Shown: positions 56,214 through 64,000 of the stretch, piece after piece | How positions within the stretch are numbered: the first letter of the stretch is position 1 | Layout of the letters: each line of letters opens with the position of its first letter | Assembly: GCF_000526495.1 (NCBI RefSeq) | Contig: NZ_JAGE01000001.1 | Coordinates: 372,001 to 436,000, forward strand | Length of the DNA: 64,000 nt | Direction of reading: 5' to 3' | Origin: Ruminiclostridium josui JCM 17888 | GTDB lineage: Bacteria > Bacillota > Clostridia > Acetivibrionales > DSM-1351 | Notes under the pieces: model-generated | The model's database searches: none | Told to the model about the DNA's origin: nothing | What the model saw: the letters and a program-made list of their open reading frames with translations, nothing else | Made by a program: the position numbers and the translations under genes

Positions 56214-57035
56214 TTAACCAAGTATGAATTTTTCTATTGCCTTGGCTACACCATCCTCGATATTTGATGCAGTTATATAATCAGCCGCCTCTTTCGCACA
56301 TTCTTCAGCATTTCCCATTGCAATTCCAAGGCCGGCAAAATCAAACATAGGTATATCATTTTCATTATCCCCAATAGCAATCATTTCCTGAGACGGAATT
56401 TTCAAAACTTCAGCCAAACGTTCCAAAGCCTTTCCTTTGTTTACACCCTTGTTGACAACTTCAAAATTGTTATAGTTAGAACTTGTTACGTCAACTGATT
56501 CAACAACAGAAAGTTTCTTTCTTACCGTTGCTAACAGTTGAGAGTCATCAGAAACAGCAACAAATTTAAGTACTTTGCCATCTAGTTCTTTAAGCTTTTT
56601 CCCCATATCCGTAACTATGTCAATTTCCACCCTGTCCTTTGGTGGAAGAGTTTTGTTCTTTTCATAGTACTTTAGAGAATTATAATCCAGCCTCTCTGTC
56701 AACATGGTTTCTCCGGCATATACATGAAAATAAATGTTGTCCTCATGAAAAATATCAAGTATTTTAAGGCAGTCCTCTGTATGCATAAAATCAGAGTAAA
56801 TCACATTGCCATCTGTATTCTCTCTAATAATTGCTCCGTTGCATGCTATTATAGGATCCATAATGCCTAGCTGCTTAGCGTAAATCCTTGCGCCTGAATA
56901 TACTCTTCCTGAACATATTACAATCTTTACATCCCTTTCCTTTGCCATATGTATAGCAGTTTTATTTCTCTCTGAGATTTCCTTGTTTGTATTCAACAAG
57001 GTTCCGTCCAAATCAATTGCCACCAACCTGTACAT
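56214..57035 (-). CDS. Cof-type HAD-IIB family phosphatase
   Basis: A 273-residue hydrolase with nucleophile motif AIDLDGTLLNTN, motif II VICSGR, motif III Lys in NKGKALERLAEVL and motif IV AIGDNENDIPMFDFAG. Members dephosphorylate sugar phosphates or pyridoxal phosphate. The ATG at 57035 follows GGAGGATG. It overlaps nothing essential of the upstream aminotransferase and ends the T-box operon. Confidence 0.9.
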   Translation of the reverse strand: MYRLVAIDLDGTLLNTNKEISERNKTAIHMAKERDVKIVICSGRVYSGARIYAKQLGIMDPIIACNGAIIRENTDGNVIYSDFMHTEDCLKILDIFHEDNIYFHVYAGETMLTERLDYNSLKYYEKNKTLPPKDRVEIDIVTDMGKKLKELDGKVLKFVAVSDDSQLLATVRKKLSVVESVDVTSSNYNNFEVVNKGVNKGKALERLAEVLKIPSQEMIAIGDNENDIPMFDFAGLGIAMGNAEECAKEAADYITASNIEDGVAKAIEKFILG

Positions 57036-57069
57036 TTCATCCTCCGACTCTTTTGTATCTTTGCACAAA

Positions 57070-58233
57070 TCAATATTTGTCAGCAAACTCCTTAATTCTT
57101 CTCATTGCTTCAATTATATTCTCCATGGACGAAGCATAACATGCGCGTACATAGCCTTCTCCACATTCTCCGAAAGCCGTTCCCGGGACTACGAGTACTT
57201 TTTGCTCAAGAAGAAGTTTTTCACAGAAGTCCTCTGAGCTAAGTCCGGTTTTCTTAATGCATGGAAAAACGTAAAATGCACCTTTAGGCTCATAACATGA
57301 AAACCCGGCTTTTCTGAAACCGTCAATTGCAACTCTTCTTCTCCTATTATATTCCTTTGCCATCATTATTACATCATCTTCACTGTTCCGAAGTGCTTCG
57401 ATAGCCGCATCCTGAGCTGTTGTAGGAGCACACATAATGGCATACTGGTGTATTTTCTTCATTTCATTAATCAAGTCCTTATGTCCGCAGGCATATCCCA
57501 GACGCCATCCTGTCATTGCAAAGGACTTTGAAAATCCGTTTATTACAAGAGTCCTATCTTTCATTTCGGGAAAACTTGCAATGGAAGTGTGCTTCCCTTC
57601 ATAAGTTAGTTCACAGTAAATTTCATCAGATAAAACAACTATATCCTTGTCTTTCAGAACCTGCACAAGCTCATAAAGGTCATCTTTACCCATTATTGCC
57701 CCGGTAGGGTTATTGGGAAACGGGATTATAACAACTTTTGTTTTATCTGTTATTGCTGCTTCTAGTTGTTTTGCTGTTAATTTGAAGTCATCTTCCTGCT
57801 TTAATTCTATGGTAATTGGGGTAGCTCCGGTAAATCCAGTACATCCCTTATATGCTACAAAACTCGGCTCAGGAATTATTACTTCATCACCGGGGCCTAC
57901 AAGGGCCCTTAATGCAGCATCAATCCCTTCGCTTCCTCCTACTGTAACTAAAATTTCGTTTTCCGGGTTATAGTGGAGCTCAAATTTGCTGCTAAGATAT
58001 TTACTGATTTCCTCTCTTAGTTCAATAAAGCCCGCATTGGAGGAATACTGTGTATGTCCTGTTTCCAGAGAGTATATGCCTGCCTCTCTTATATTCCATG
58101 GAGTAATAAAATCCGGCTCTCCAACCCCTAGTGATATAACGTCTGTCATTTCATTAATCAGATCAAAATATTTTCTGATTCCTGAAGGAGGCACATTTTT
58201 AATTTTATCTAAAATCATGTCCTTCATTATCAT
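57070..58233 (-). CDS. PLP-dependent aminotransferase (class I/II)
   Basis: A 387-residue enzyme. SLGVGEPDF at the start, PNNPTGA, the Tyr/Asp pair in VVLSDEIYCELTY and the PLP lysine in GFSKSFAMTGWRLGY define fold type I. It resembles the alanine/aspartate aminotransferase group often fused in operons to Lrp regulators. The ATG at 58233 overlaps the stop of the Lrp gene (ATGA), so the two are coupled. The T-box upstream suggests a link to one amino acid. Confidence 0.92.
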   Translation of the reverse strand: MIMKDMILDKIKNVPPSGIRKYFDLINEMTDVISLGVGEPDFITPWNIREAGIYSLETGHTQYSSNAGFIELREEISKYLSSKFELHYNPENEILVTVGGSEGIDAALRALVGPGDEVIIPEPSFVAYKGCTGFTGATPITIELKQEDDFKLTAKQLEAAITDKTKVVIIPFPNNPTGAIMGKDDLYELVQVLKDKDIVVLSDEIYCELTYEGKHTSIASFPEMKDRTLVINGFSKSFAMTGWRLGYACGHKDLINEMKKIHQYAIMCAPTTAQDAAIEALRNSEDDVIMMAKEYNRRRRVAIDGFRKAGFSCYEPKGAFYVFPCIKKTGLSSEDFCEKLLLEQKVLVVPGTAFGECGEGYVRACYASSMENIIEAMRRIKEFADKY

Positions 58234-58709
58234 AGGAATATCTGCTCCCTTCTATCTACAGTCTTTTCCTCAAAAATTGTACCTTTATCCTTGAATTTTT
58301 TCAGAACGAAGTGTGTTGATGTACTAAGAACTGATTCTAAAGGTGCAAGCTTTTCTGATACAAACAAAGCCACTTCTTTCATGGTTCGTCCCTCAATAAT
58401 AACTGTAAGGTCAAATCCTCCTGACATCAGGTAGCAGGCTGTAACCTCCGGATACTTGTAAATCCGGTCGGCGATTTTATCAAACCCAAGTCCCCTCTGA
58501 GGTGTTACCTTTACTTCTATAAGAGCCGTAACCTTCTCCTTTTGAGTTTTATCCCAATTTATCAAAGTACTGTAACCAACTATTACATTGTCAGTCTCAT
58601 ATTTCTTAATCGCCGCCTCTACCTCTTCAACAGGCAGACCCAGCATAACTGCTATCTCATCCGCAGTAGCCTTACTATTATGCTCTAAAATTTCTAAAAT
58701 TTCTTCCAT
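58230..58709 (-). CDS. Lrp/AsnC family transcriptional regulator
   Basis: A 159-residue protein with an N-terminal HTH (KATADEIAVMLGLPVEEVEAAI) and a RAM ligand-binding domain (ALIEVKVTPQRGLGFDKIADRI, CYLMSGGFDLTVIIEG). It probably senses an amino acid and controls its own operon. It is first after the T-box leader. Confidence 0.88.
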   Translation of the reverse strand: MEEILEILEHNSKATADEIAVMLGLPVEEVEAAIKKYETDNVIVGYSTLINWDKTQKEKVTALIEVKVTPQRGLGFDKIADRIYKYPEVTACYLMSGGFDLTVIIEGRTMKEVALFVSEKLAPLESVLSTSTHFVLKKFKDKGTIFEEKTVDRREQIFL

Positions 58710-58766
58710 TAAAATCTCCCCTTTTCTTTTTTTTGAGAAGCCCAGCGGCTTAATATTTTTAGCAAT

Positions 58767-59062
58767 AAAAAAAACCTATGTCCTTGTATAAACAGGGACG
58801 AAGGTTTCCGCGGTACCACCCTAATTAATGCAACAATGCATTCTCTCAATAAAGTGCGGCAACATAAAAATCTATTGCTTACACTATAAGCCTGTAACGT
58901 GGCCTCAACGTCTTTTTCTACTAACAGAATATTTTATATACTCTACGTTGGAAAAGCAACTCCTGGGCTGCCTTCAGTAATATCAGTACCGGACTCTCAC
59001 CTGCCGTAGTAATCGACCGCCGGCTCTCTTAAATCTGATGAATACTTACTCTTCCCATTCAC
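58767..59062 (-). ncRNA. T-box riboswitch (tRNA-sensing leader)
   Basis: The T-box core GGGTGGTACCGCGG is at 58808-58821 (minus strand). Its terminator (58773-58805) is followed by eight T. Upstream lies a long stem I with GGGAAGAGTAAGTA at the base, an AGTA-type bulge, and GAGAGCCGG to TGAGAGTCCGG in the middle. The specifier codon lies in the stretch TGAAGGCAGCCC; GGC (Gly) or a GCN (Ala) codon are candidates, not resolved by eye. Uncharged tRNA would stabilise the antiterminator and turn on the Lrp-aminotransferase-HAD operon. Confidence 0.9.
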
Positions 59063-59159
59063 AGTATTTTAATTTATTAATATATTATATTTATCAAACT
59101 AAAAAAGTTTACTCTTATAAAAGCTATTAGATAAATTATAGTTTAGTTTATTTCAATAT

Positions 59160-59600
59160 TCAAGCTTTTTCTTCTTTGATAAAATCCGAAAGTTGACCTT
59201 CATATTTTTTCAGAGTGTCAACAACCTCAACTTTTAGAATCTTTAGTTCCTTCTTAATATCTACAAGCTTTTCTTTTTCCTTCTCTACCTGTTGCTCTAG
59301 CTTTTTCTTTTCACTAATAGCTTTTTTCTTGGCTTCTTCAATTATATTTTTAGCCTGCTCCTGTGCTGTAATCAGTGCATTTGCTACTCTTTCACGGTTT
59401 TCTTTTATCTCAGACAGACTTGTACTGATTTCATCATACTTATTCTTTATATCTCTGTATTGAGTCTTTATATCAACAATTTCTCTTTCTTTTATCTTTA
59501 GTTTATCTTCGTATTCTTTGTTTATTTTTTCAAGATAAGAATTAACATCTTTTTTGTTGTAACCAAAAAATGAAGTTGAAAATATTTTTTCTCCTGACAT
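59160..59600 (-). CDS. DivIVA-like coiled-coil protein
   Basis: A 146-residue protein with the short DivIVA-type N terminus (FSTSFFGYNKKDVNSYLEKI) and a long charged coiled coil to the end (about residues 25-140, rich in K and E). Proteins of this type bind curved membrane at poles or septa and recruit division or wall factors. It is shorter than true DivIVA. It stands alone downstream of trxA. Confidence 0.75.
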   Translation of the reverse strand: MSGEKIFSTSFFGYNKKDVNSYLEKINKEYEDKLKIKEREIVDIKTQYRDIKNKYDEISTSLSEIKENRERVANALITAQEQAKNIIEEAKKKAISEKKKLEQQVEKEKEKLVDIKKELKILKVEVVDTLKKYEGQLSDFIKEEKA

Positions 59601-59704
59601 AGATTTTATCCCTCCTGCTTCATGGAAAATACTGTGTATATTGGTATTTATTCCATAATAACATGAAACATCCTTTATTATCTACTATTTTTTTATAAAA
59701 CAAA

Positions 59705-59736
59705 AAAACACGCCCTAAAATAAAATAGCGTGTTTT
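59705..59736 (-). terminator. Terminator of trxA
   Basis: AACACGC pairs with GCGTGTT around an AT-rich loop, followed by TTTTTTG on the minus strand. Confidence 0.85.
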
Positions 59737-59758
59737 CAATGGACTGCATTTATAATTT

Positions 59759-60085
59759 TTATAAGTGTTTATTAATTAATTCTGCAAATTCGTCTTTTGA
59801 CCTTGCACCAACTATCTTTTCAACTGCTTCCCCACCCTTGAATACCATTACAGTAGGAATACTCATTATTCTAAACTGAGCCGCAAGCTCACCCTCTTCA
59901 TCAACATTTACCTTTGCTATACGGGCTTTGCCATCAAATTCGTTTGCTAGTTCTTCCATAATGGGAGCAACCATTCTGCAAGGGCCGCACCATGATGCCC
60001 AAAAATCAACAACTACCGGTTTATCTGATTTTAAAACTTCTGATTCAAATGATTCCTTGGAAATATTAATAATTTTATCTGACAT
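59759..60085 (-). CDS. trxA: Thioredoxin
   Basis: A 108-residue thioredoxin with active site WASWCGPCRM near residue 30, conserved cis-Pro in IMSIPTVMVFKGG, and normal length. It reduces disulfides in the cytoplasm. It is a single gene with its own terminator. Confidence 0.96.
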   Translation of the reverse strand: MSDKIINISKESFESEVLKSDKPVVVDFWASWCGPCRMVAPIMEELANEFDGKARIAKVNVDEEGELAAQFRIMSIPTVMVFKGGEAVEKIVGARSKDEFAELINKHL

Positions 60086-60165
60086 AAATTATTCCTCCAT
60101 CAATAAATAATTCTTAAAACTTAATTTAATAATACCCTATTCTTCAGGAAATAAACATAGTTATT

Positions 60166-61212
60166 TTAGTATTCCTTTAATGAAGTAATATTTACTTTAT
60201 TTTCATCTTTTGATACAAGTACACCTTCTAATATCTCAATAAACTCACCTCTATAGGAAGCCTTGAGGTCATTTTTCAGGTTTATAACCCTGTTTTCGTC
60301 TTTATTATTAATATATAGGTTTCCATTTCCTGTGACAATAATATTTTCAGGATATGCGGCTTCCTTCATGCTTATTTTTGTCCAGTTTTCAGTTAGCTCA
60401 CTATTGTCCTCTATCTTTTGTGAATAAATCTGAGTTACCAGACCATTATCGTCCAATGCACCGATATATAAAGTGTCATTCAAATCGATTCCCAAAACTG
60501 TAACGTTATTTAAGTTAATGGGAACTCTGCTGTTTGCTTTCTTTATTCCGTCATATATATTTATCTGTTTTCCCTTTTCCTGATAAACAAGCTTATTTGT
60601 ATAGGTACACTCTTTTATGATGATACTGGAATCTACAGTCATTATGCGGGCGTATTGTCCCATTACATTAAACCTGATTATCCTTGCTCTGGTGTCTGAA
60701 GTCTGTATCTTTGCATAAACCATATTTGTGTAAGGTGAAAGTTCAATATCTTTTACCTGGCTTTTTGCAGGAAGTCCTGACAGTTCAGGATAATCTCTCG
60801 ATGTTTCTGAATCAGCTTCATATGTGGAAATCTGAACTGTACCCTTCTGACCGTTTTTTGTATCTGAAGAATAAATTACCATATCTCTGTCAGGGAGCCA
60901 GCGGAAATAGGTAATCTTGTCTTTTCCCGTTCCTGCTACAGTTTTACTCTTCCCTTTATCTACATCGACTATGTGAAGTTTCCCGTCGTCCAAATATGCG
61001 CCAAACTTTGCATTAAAGGACAAGCTAATCATTTGTGCTCCTTCGGGAACTTTAAACTCACCTGTGGAAGGTTTTTGCTTTACAGCCGAGTTCTCAGATA
61101 CACTTACTTTTATATCTGTGGCTAAAAAAACATTATTCATATACAATAATACTCCAAACTGGAATATTACTGCAAGGAGTATCCATTTATACCATTTAAT
61201 TATATTTTTCAC
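60166..61212 (-). CDS. Membrane-anchored beta-propeller-like protein of unknown function
   Basis: A 348-residue protein with an N-terminal membrane anchor (about residues 9-30) and an extracytoplasmic part built from short beta repeats such as AYLDDGKLHIVDVDKGKSK, FRWLPDRDMVIYSSD and YINNKDENRVINL, suggesting a propeller. No catalytic motif was recognised. It starts 15 bp after the phosphodiester glycosidase gene and is likely co-expressed with it. Confidence 0.6.
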   Translation of the reverse strand: MKNIIKWYKWILLAVIFQFGVLLYMNNVFLATDIKVSVSENSAVKQKPSTGEFKVPEGAQMISLSFNAKFGAYLDDGKLHIVDVDKGKSKTVAGTGKDKITYFRWLPDRDMVIYSSDTKNGQKGTVQISTYEADSETSRDYPELSGLPAKSQVKDIELSPYTNMVYAKIQTSDTRARIIRFNVMGQYARIMTVDSSIIIKECTYTNKLVYQEKGKQINIYDGIKKANSRVPINLNNVTVLGIDLNDTLYIGALDDNGLVTQIYSQKIEDNSELTENWTKISMKEAAYPENIIVTGNGNLYINNKDENRVINLKNDLKASYRGEFIEILEGVLVSKDENKVNITSLKEY

Positions 61213-61227
61213 AAAGTTTCTCCTTTT

Positions 61228-62268
61228 CTAAGGCATTACAACAAATGCCGTAGCTACTGTTCTTTCTCCTAAAGCATCCGATGGAGTATTTACAACTTTT
61301 CCGTCATAGTACATAGTAGCTGACGAACCTCCATCAAGATTTGCAGCATTAACAGCTCCATGTTCAAGCATGATGTCTTGAACCTCTCTTAAAGTTGCTC
61401 CAAAGGACTTGAGGCTTCTTCCGTCAATAACCAGAAGCATTACAGAGCCATCCTCTCTTTGGCCTATTGCAGTTCTTGGTGAAATTCCCCAGCCGCCATC
61501 ACCTTTACTGATAGTAGGCTTTCCGTTTACAATTAGCGGCGGACCAAAACTTATTCCCTCTTTAACATTATATTTAGCCAAATCTGCTTGTGAATGTTTT
61601 CCTACAATTAACATACCATCTTTAGTAAAAGCGATGGTATCCCTTTTTGTATAGTTATTTGTCAGCTTTCCGCTTATATATTTACCATTGCTTATTACAA
61701 ATCCAAGTGCCACGCCTCCTGTACCAGCCCAGCCAGTATCAATAAAGCCTCCGCCATTAATGGCAGCTACAGCACCGTTCCGCTTTGCAATACTACTGGT
61801 TGTTTCCCCAGCCCGAGGCATTTTACTTGAATATCCTACCTTGATTCGTGTAGGGTCATCCACTATAATCATTTTTCCCTTAAAATTTCTGCTCTCAACA
61901 TCAAAATATTCAAGGTTATTGTTATGTTTTATACCGAAGTTCAACATTTTTATATCTTCAGTATTTACATTTGAGATTGCATATCCGTCACCAAGTATTT
62001 TTGCAATAGCATTGTCGGACAAAAAGGTTTTTGCAATAAACTGTTTTGTCATTGAATTCCAGACCATTCCCGTGGCTGTTCTTTTTACATTGTCAAAGGG
62101 TCCGTAGAATATGAGTAGCGGTGTTGTTATTGTCAGAAATATAAACTCAAAAATTAGAAAACCCAAAAGGCTTCTAAGCTTGCCTTTTTTCTTTTTCTTC
62201 TTTTTGGCAGACTTTTTTTGTATAGTCTTTACCTGCTTTTCATTTAAAGAAATAGTATCGTAATTCAT
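61228..62268 (-). CDS. Phosphodiester glycosidase family (NAGPA-like) membrane protein
   Basis: A 346-residue protein with a Lys-rich cytoplasmic N terminus, one membrane helix (about 33-55) and a C-terminal NAGPA domain: AVAAINGGGFIDTGW, ISFGPPLIVNGK, ISPRTAIGQREDGSVMLLVIDG and the end NAANLDGGSSATMYY. Members remove sugar-phosphodiester caps and act on exopolysaccharide or wall polymers. It is first of a two-gene operon with the propeller-like protein. Confidence 0.88.
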   Translation of the reverse strand: MNYDTISLNEKQVKTIQKKSAKKKKKKKGKLRSLLGFLIFEFIFLTITTPLLIFYGPFDNVKRTATGMVWNSMTKQFIAKTFLSDNAIAKILGDGYAISNVNTEDIKMLNFGIKHNNNLEYFDVESRNFKGKMIIVDDPTRIKVGYSSKMPRAGETTSSIAKRNGAVAAINGGGFIDTGWAGTGGVALGFVISNGKYISGKLTNNYTKRDTIAFTKDGMLIVGKHSQADLAKYNVKEGISFGPPLIVNGKPTISKGDGGWGISPRTAIGQREDGSVMLLVIDGRSLKSFGATLREVQDIMLEHGAVNAANLDGGSSATMYYDGKVVNTPSDALGERTVATAFVVMP

Positions 62269-62354
62269 TAGTCCCCCTAGAATAAACTCAAGCTAAAAAT
62301 CATGTTCCTAGCCTGAGAACCCCACTTTCCCAATAATTTCCCTCACAACAAAAA

Positions 62355-62377
62355 AGTATACACATATTGTGTATACT
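62355..62377. promoter_or_regulatory. Perfect palindrome with T run upstream of the NAGPA-like gene
   Basis: AGTATACACA and TGTGTATACT flank TAT, a 10+3+10 perfect dyad. On the minus strand six T follow, so it could be a terminator for the CmpB-like gene, but its AT-rich arms and the nearby TTGCAC...TATAAC promoter also fit an operator, for example of a GntR-type repressor. Confidence 0.55.
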
Positions 62378-62446
62378 ATAGTTATACTAATTTTATATTA
62401 TAATGTGCAAGTGTAATATTTTCAAACATTTAATATAAATGTAATA

Positions 62447-62935
62447 TTAATTTTTAGTTCTTTCCTTAATTAAGATTCTATCAAGGGTTTTATGAACCCT
62501 TTCAAAAAGCAGACCAGCTATAAACCATGCAGGTGCATAGTCGATTCGCACAAGTCCTTCTACAGCAAATCTGCCATAATATCTCCATGGATATACATGA
62601 AGTATATTCAGCAATATTTTACCTGTAGAGTATTCTATTCCCCATATTATGACAACCCAAATGATACCTCTCAAAAATATATTCCAACTTTGGATTATAT
62701 CATGTATAGGCTCCAGGAAAACAGCACTTCCATATATAAAAAACATCCATAGGCTGGTATAAGCTTCAAGACTGGCATTGCCATGTGTTAAGGAATAAAG
62801 CCCTGTCCAGACTATTTCCATGCTCCAGCCAACTATTCCATAAATAAAAAATCTCTTAATCATGCTATTATTATTTTCACAAACAGATATTTTATTTACT
62901 CTTTTTGGTACTTTTGCACATGTATTATTTTCCAT
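62447..62935 (-). CDS. CmpB-like putative ABC-transporter permease protein
   Basis: A 162-residue membrane protein with four helices. FFIYGIVGWSMEIVWTGLYS, SLWMFFIYGSAVFLEPIHD, WGIEYSTGKIL and WRYYGRFAVEGLVRIDYAPAW match the family of small membrane proteins annotated as CmpB-type putative ABC permeases. No ATPase is adjacent, so the annotation is weak as to function. Confidence 0.7.
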   Translation of the reverse strand: MENNTCAKVPKRVNKISVCENNNSMIKRFFIYGIVGWSMEIVWTGLYSLTHGNASLEAYTSLWMFFIYGSAVFLEPIHDIIQSWNIFLRGIIWVVIIWGIEYSTGKILLNILHVYPWRYYGRFAVEGLVRIDYAPAWFIAGLLFERVHKTLDRILIKERTKN

Positions 62936-63041
62936 ATAATTGAAGGTTAATTTTTTGTAAATACTACCATTAAGGTTTTCAATATGTTATGATTACAAAA
63001 AAGCATTTCTGGAAAACAGTACTTAGGTTAGGAGGATGAGT

Positions 63042-64000
63042 ATGTATCTAGTCGGTAAAATCAACGTAATATCTACCCTACCAGAAAAATTCAAGAGATT
63101 GAATGATATCGCTTATAATTTGTGGTGGACATGGAATTCGGAGGCTATTGACCTTTATAGAGAAATTGATTTGGATTTATGGGAAAAGGTAGACAAAAAT
63201 CCTGTCCGTTTTTTACAGGAAGTAAGTCAGAAAAAACTTCAATCTAAACTTTCTGATGAAGAATATTTGAGCCGCCTTGATAAAGTAGTTGCTTCCTTTG
63301 ACAGCTATATGTCTGAAAGTAATACCTGGTTTTCACAAAATTATCCAGAACATACAGATAAAAAAGTAGCATATTTTTCTGCCGAATATGGATTAAGCGA
63401 AGTCCTTCCCATATATTCCGGCGGTTTAGGTGTTTTGTCAGGAGACCATTGCAAGTCGGCAAGCGATTTGGGTATACCATTTACAGCAATAGGACTGTTT
63501 TACAAACAAGGTTACTTTAGACAGAGAATCAATAAAGACGGTTGGCAGGAAACCTGCTTTAACGATTTAAATATATCTCAGCTTCCCATGCTGCCTGCCC
63601 TGAACTCCAATGGTGAACAGGTTCGCATAAGTATAACTTTTGCAGGCCGCACTGTGTATGCGATTGTTTGGAAAGTACAAATCGGCAGGATAAACCTTTA
63701 TCTTATGGATACAGATGTTGCTGAAAACAGTCCCGCTGACAGGTCATTGACATCCAGACTGTACGGCGGAGATCAGGAAACAAGAATTCAGCAGGAAATT
63801 TTTCTTGGTATAGGCGGTATACGTGTACTTGATGCCCTTGGCATACAGGCAAATGTATATCATATGAACGAAGGACACTCATCCTTTATGGGACTTGAAT
63901 TAATAAGAAAATTGATTAATGAAAAACATCTTAATTTCAACGAGGCAAAGGAGGTAGTGGCGAATTCCACAATATTTACCACTCACACTCCAGTTCCCGC
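63042..64000 (+). CDS. glgP: Alpha-glucan phosphorylase, N-terminal part (runs off the window)
   Basis: At least 319 residues, open at the right edge. It begins MYLVGKINVISTLPEKFKRL and holds NIAYNLWWTWNSEAIDLY-type (DIAYNLWWTWNSEAI) of the DUF3417 N domain, YFSAEYGLSEVLPIYSGGLG, AIGLFYKQGYFRQRI and VYHMNEGHSSFMGLELI. These are the MalP/GlgP-type phosphorylase motifs. It releases glucose 1-phosphate from glycogen or maltodextrin. GGAGGATGAGT precedes the ATG. The PLP lysine lies beyond the window. Confidence 0.93.
   Translation, partial: MYLVGKINVISTLPEKFKRLNDIAYNLWWTWNSEAIDLYREIDLDLWEKVDKNPVRFLQEVSQKKLQSKLSDEEYLSRLDKVVASFDSYMSESNTWFSQNYPEHTDKKVAYFSAEYGLSEVLPIYSGGLGVLSGDHCKSASDLGIPFTAIGLFYKQGYFRQRINKDGWQETCFNDLNISQLPMLPALNSNGEQVRISITFAGRTVYAIVWKVQIGRINLYLMDTDVAENSPADRSLTSRLYGGDQETRIQQEIFLGIGGIRVLDALGIQANVYHMNEGHSSFMGLELIRKLINEKHLNFNEAKEVVANSTIFTTHTPVP

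Noticed and set aside
63244..63480. A 78-codon minus-strand open frame at the right end
   Set aside because: It is antisense to the alpha-glucan phosphorylase, whose frame is open through the whole stretch with clear family motifs.

Overview
The window comes from a low-GC, anaerobic, nitrogen-fixing clostridium, most likely of the Ruminiclostridium (Clostridium cellulolyticum/papyrosolvens) type. The evidence is a fused nifN-nifB gene, a nifV split into two genes, a 2Fe-2S ferredoxin inside the nif operon, PII-like nifI1/nifI2 between nifH and nifD, a dockerin-like pseudogene and a T-box leader. Assignments rest on motif recognition and hand reading; no database search was run.

Layout. 1-1.6 kb: an AEC-family transporter and a small zinc-ribbon membrane protein. 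1.6-15.4 kb: one long minus-strand nitrogenase locus, read nifH, nifI1, nifI2, nifD, nifK, nifE, nifN-B, fdx, nifV-omega, nifV-alpha, modA, modB, modC. It makes the Fe protein, MoFe protein, FeMo-cofactor scaffold, NifB, homocitrate and molybdate uptake. A 316-bp palindromic MITE-like element sits between modA and modB. The nifH leader carries two tandem intrinsic terminators, each overlapped by a small hexaloop hairpin. Divergent from nifH are an AnfO-like gene behind its own promoter and terminator, and a repeat protein with a C-terminal Cys cluster.

17.6-26 kb: deoC; an AvrD-family gene with a small P-loop kinase, facing a multi-TM histidine kinase and LuxR-type response regulator; then two Gfo/Idh/MocA dehydrogenases flanking an MFS transporter. 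26-44 kb: an NlpC/P60 wall hydrolase; an AbiL-like RloA/RloB defence pair; a sugar ABC operon with polyol dehydrogenase and ROK repressor sharing an operator-like motif; a DpnI-like methyl-directed endonuclease without a methylase; GNAT, AraC, GH28, CPBP protease and an orphan subtilase prodomain.

44-50 kb is a mobile-element graveyard: a frameshifted dockerin-like pseudogene, an orphan CRISPR mini-array without cas genes, an IS256-type transposase and fragment, a chimera of phage tape-measure sequence and IstB ATPase, a complete IS3-family element, and the C-terminal tail of a tyrosine integrase next to the 3' end of guaA, a known integration hotspot.

50-64 kb is housekeeping: guaA, a YhcC-like radical SAM protein, larC/larB (nickel-pincer cofactor), prfB with its programmed +1 frameshift, a T-box-led Lrp/aminotransferase/HAD operon, a DivIVA-like protein, trxA, two envelope proteins, a CmpB-like membrane protein, and the start of an alpha-glucan phosphorylase that runs off the window.
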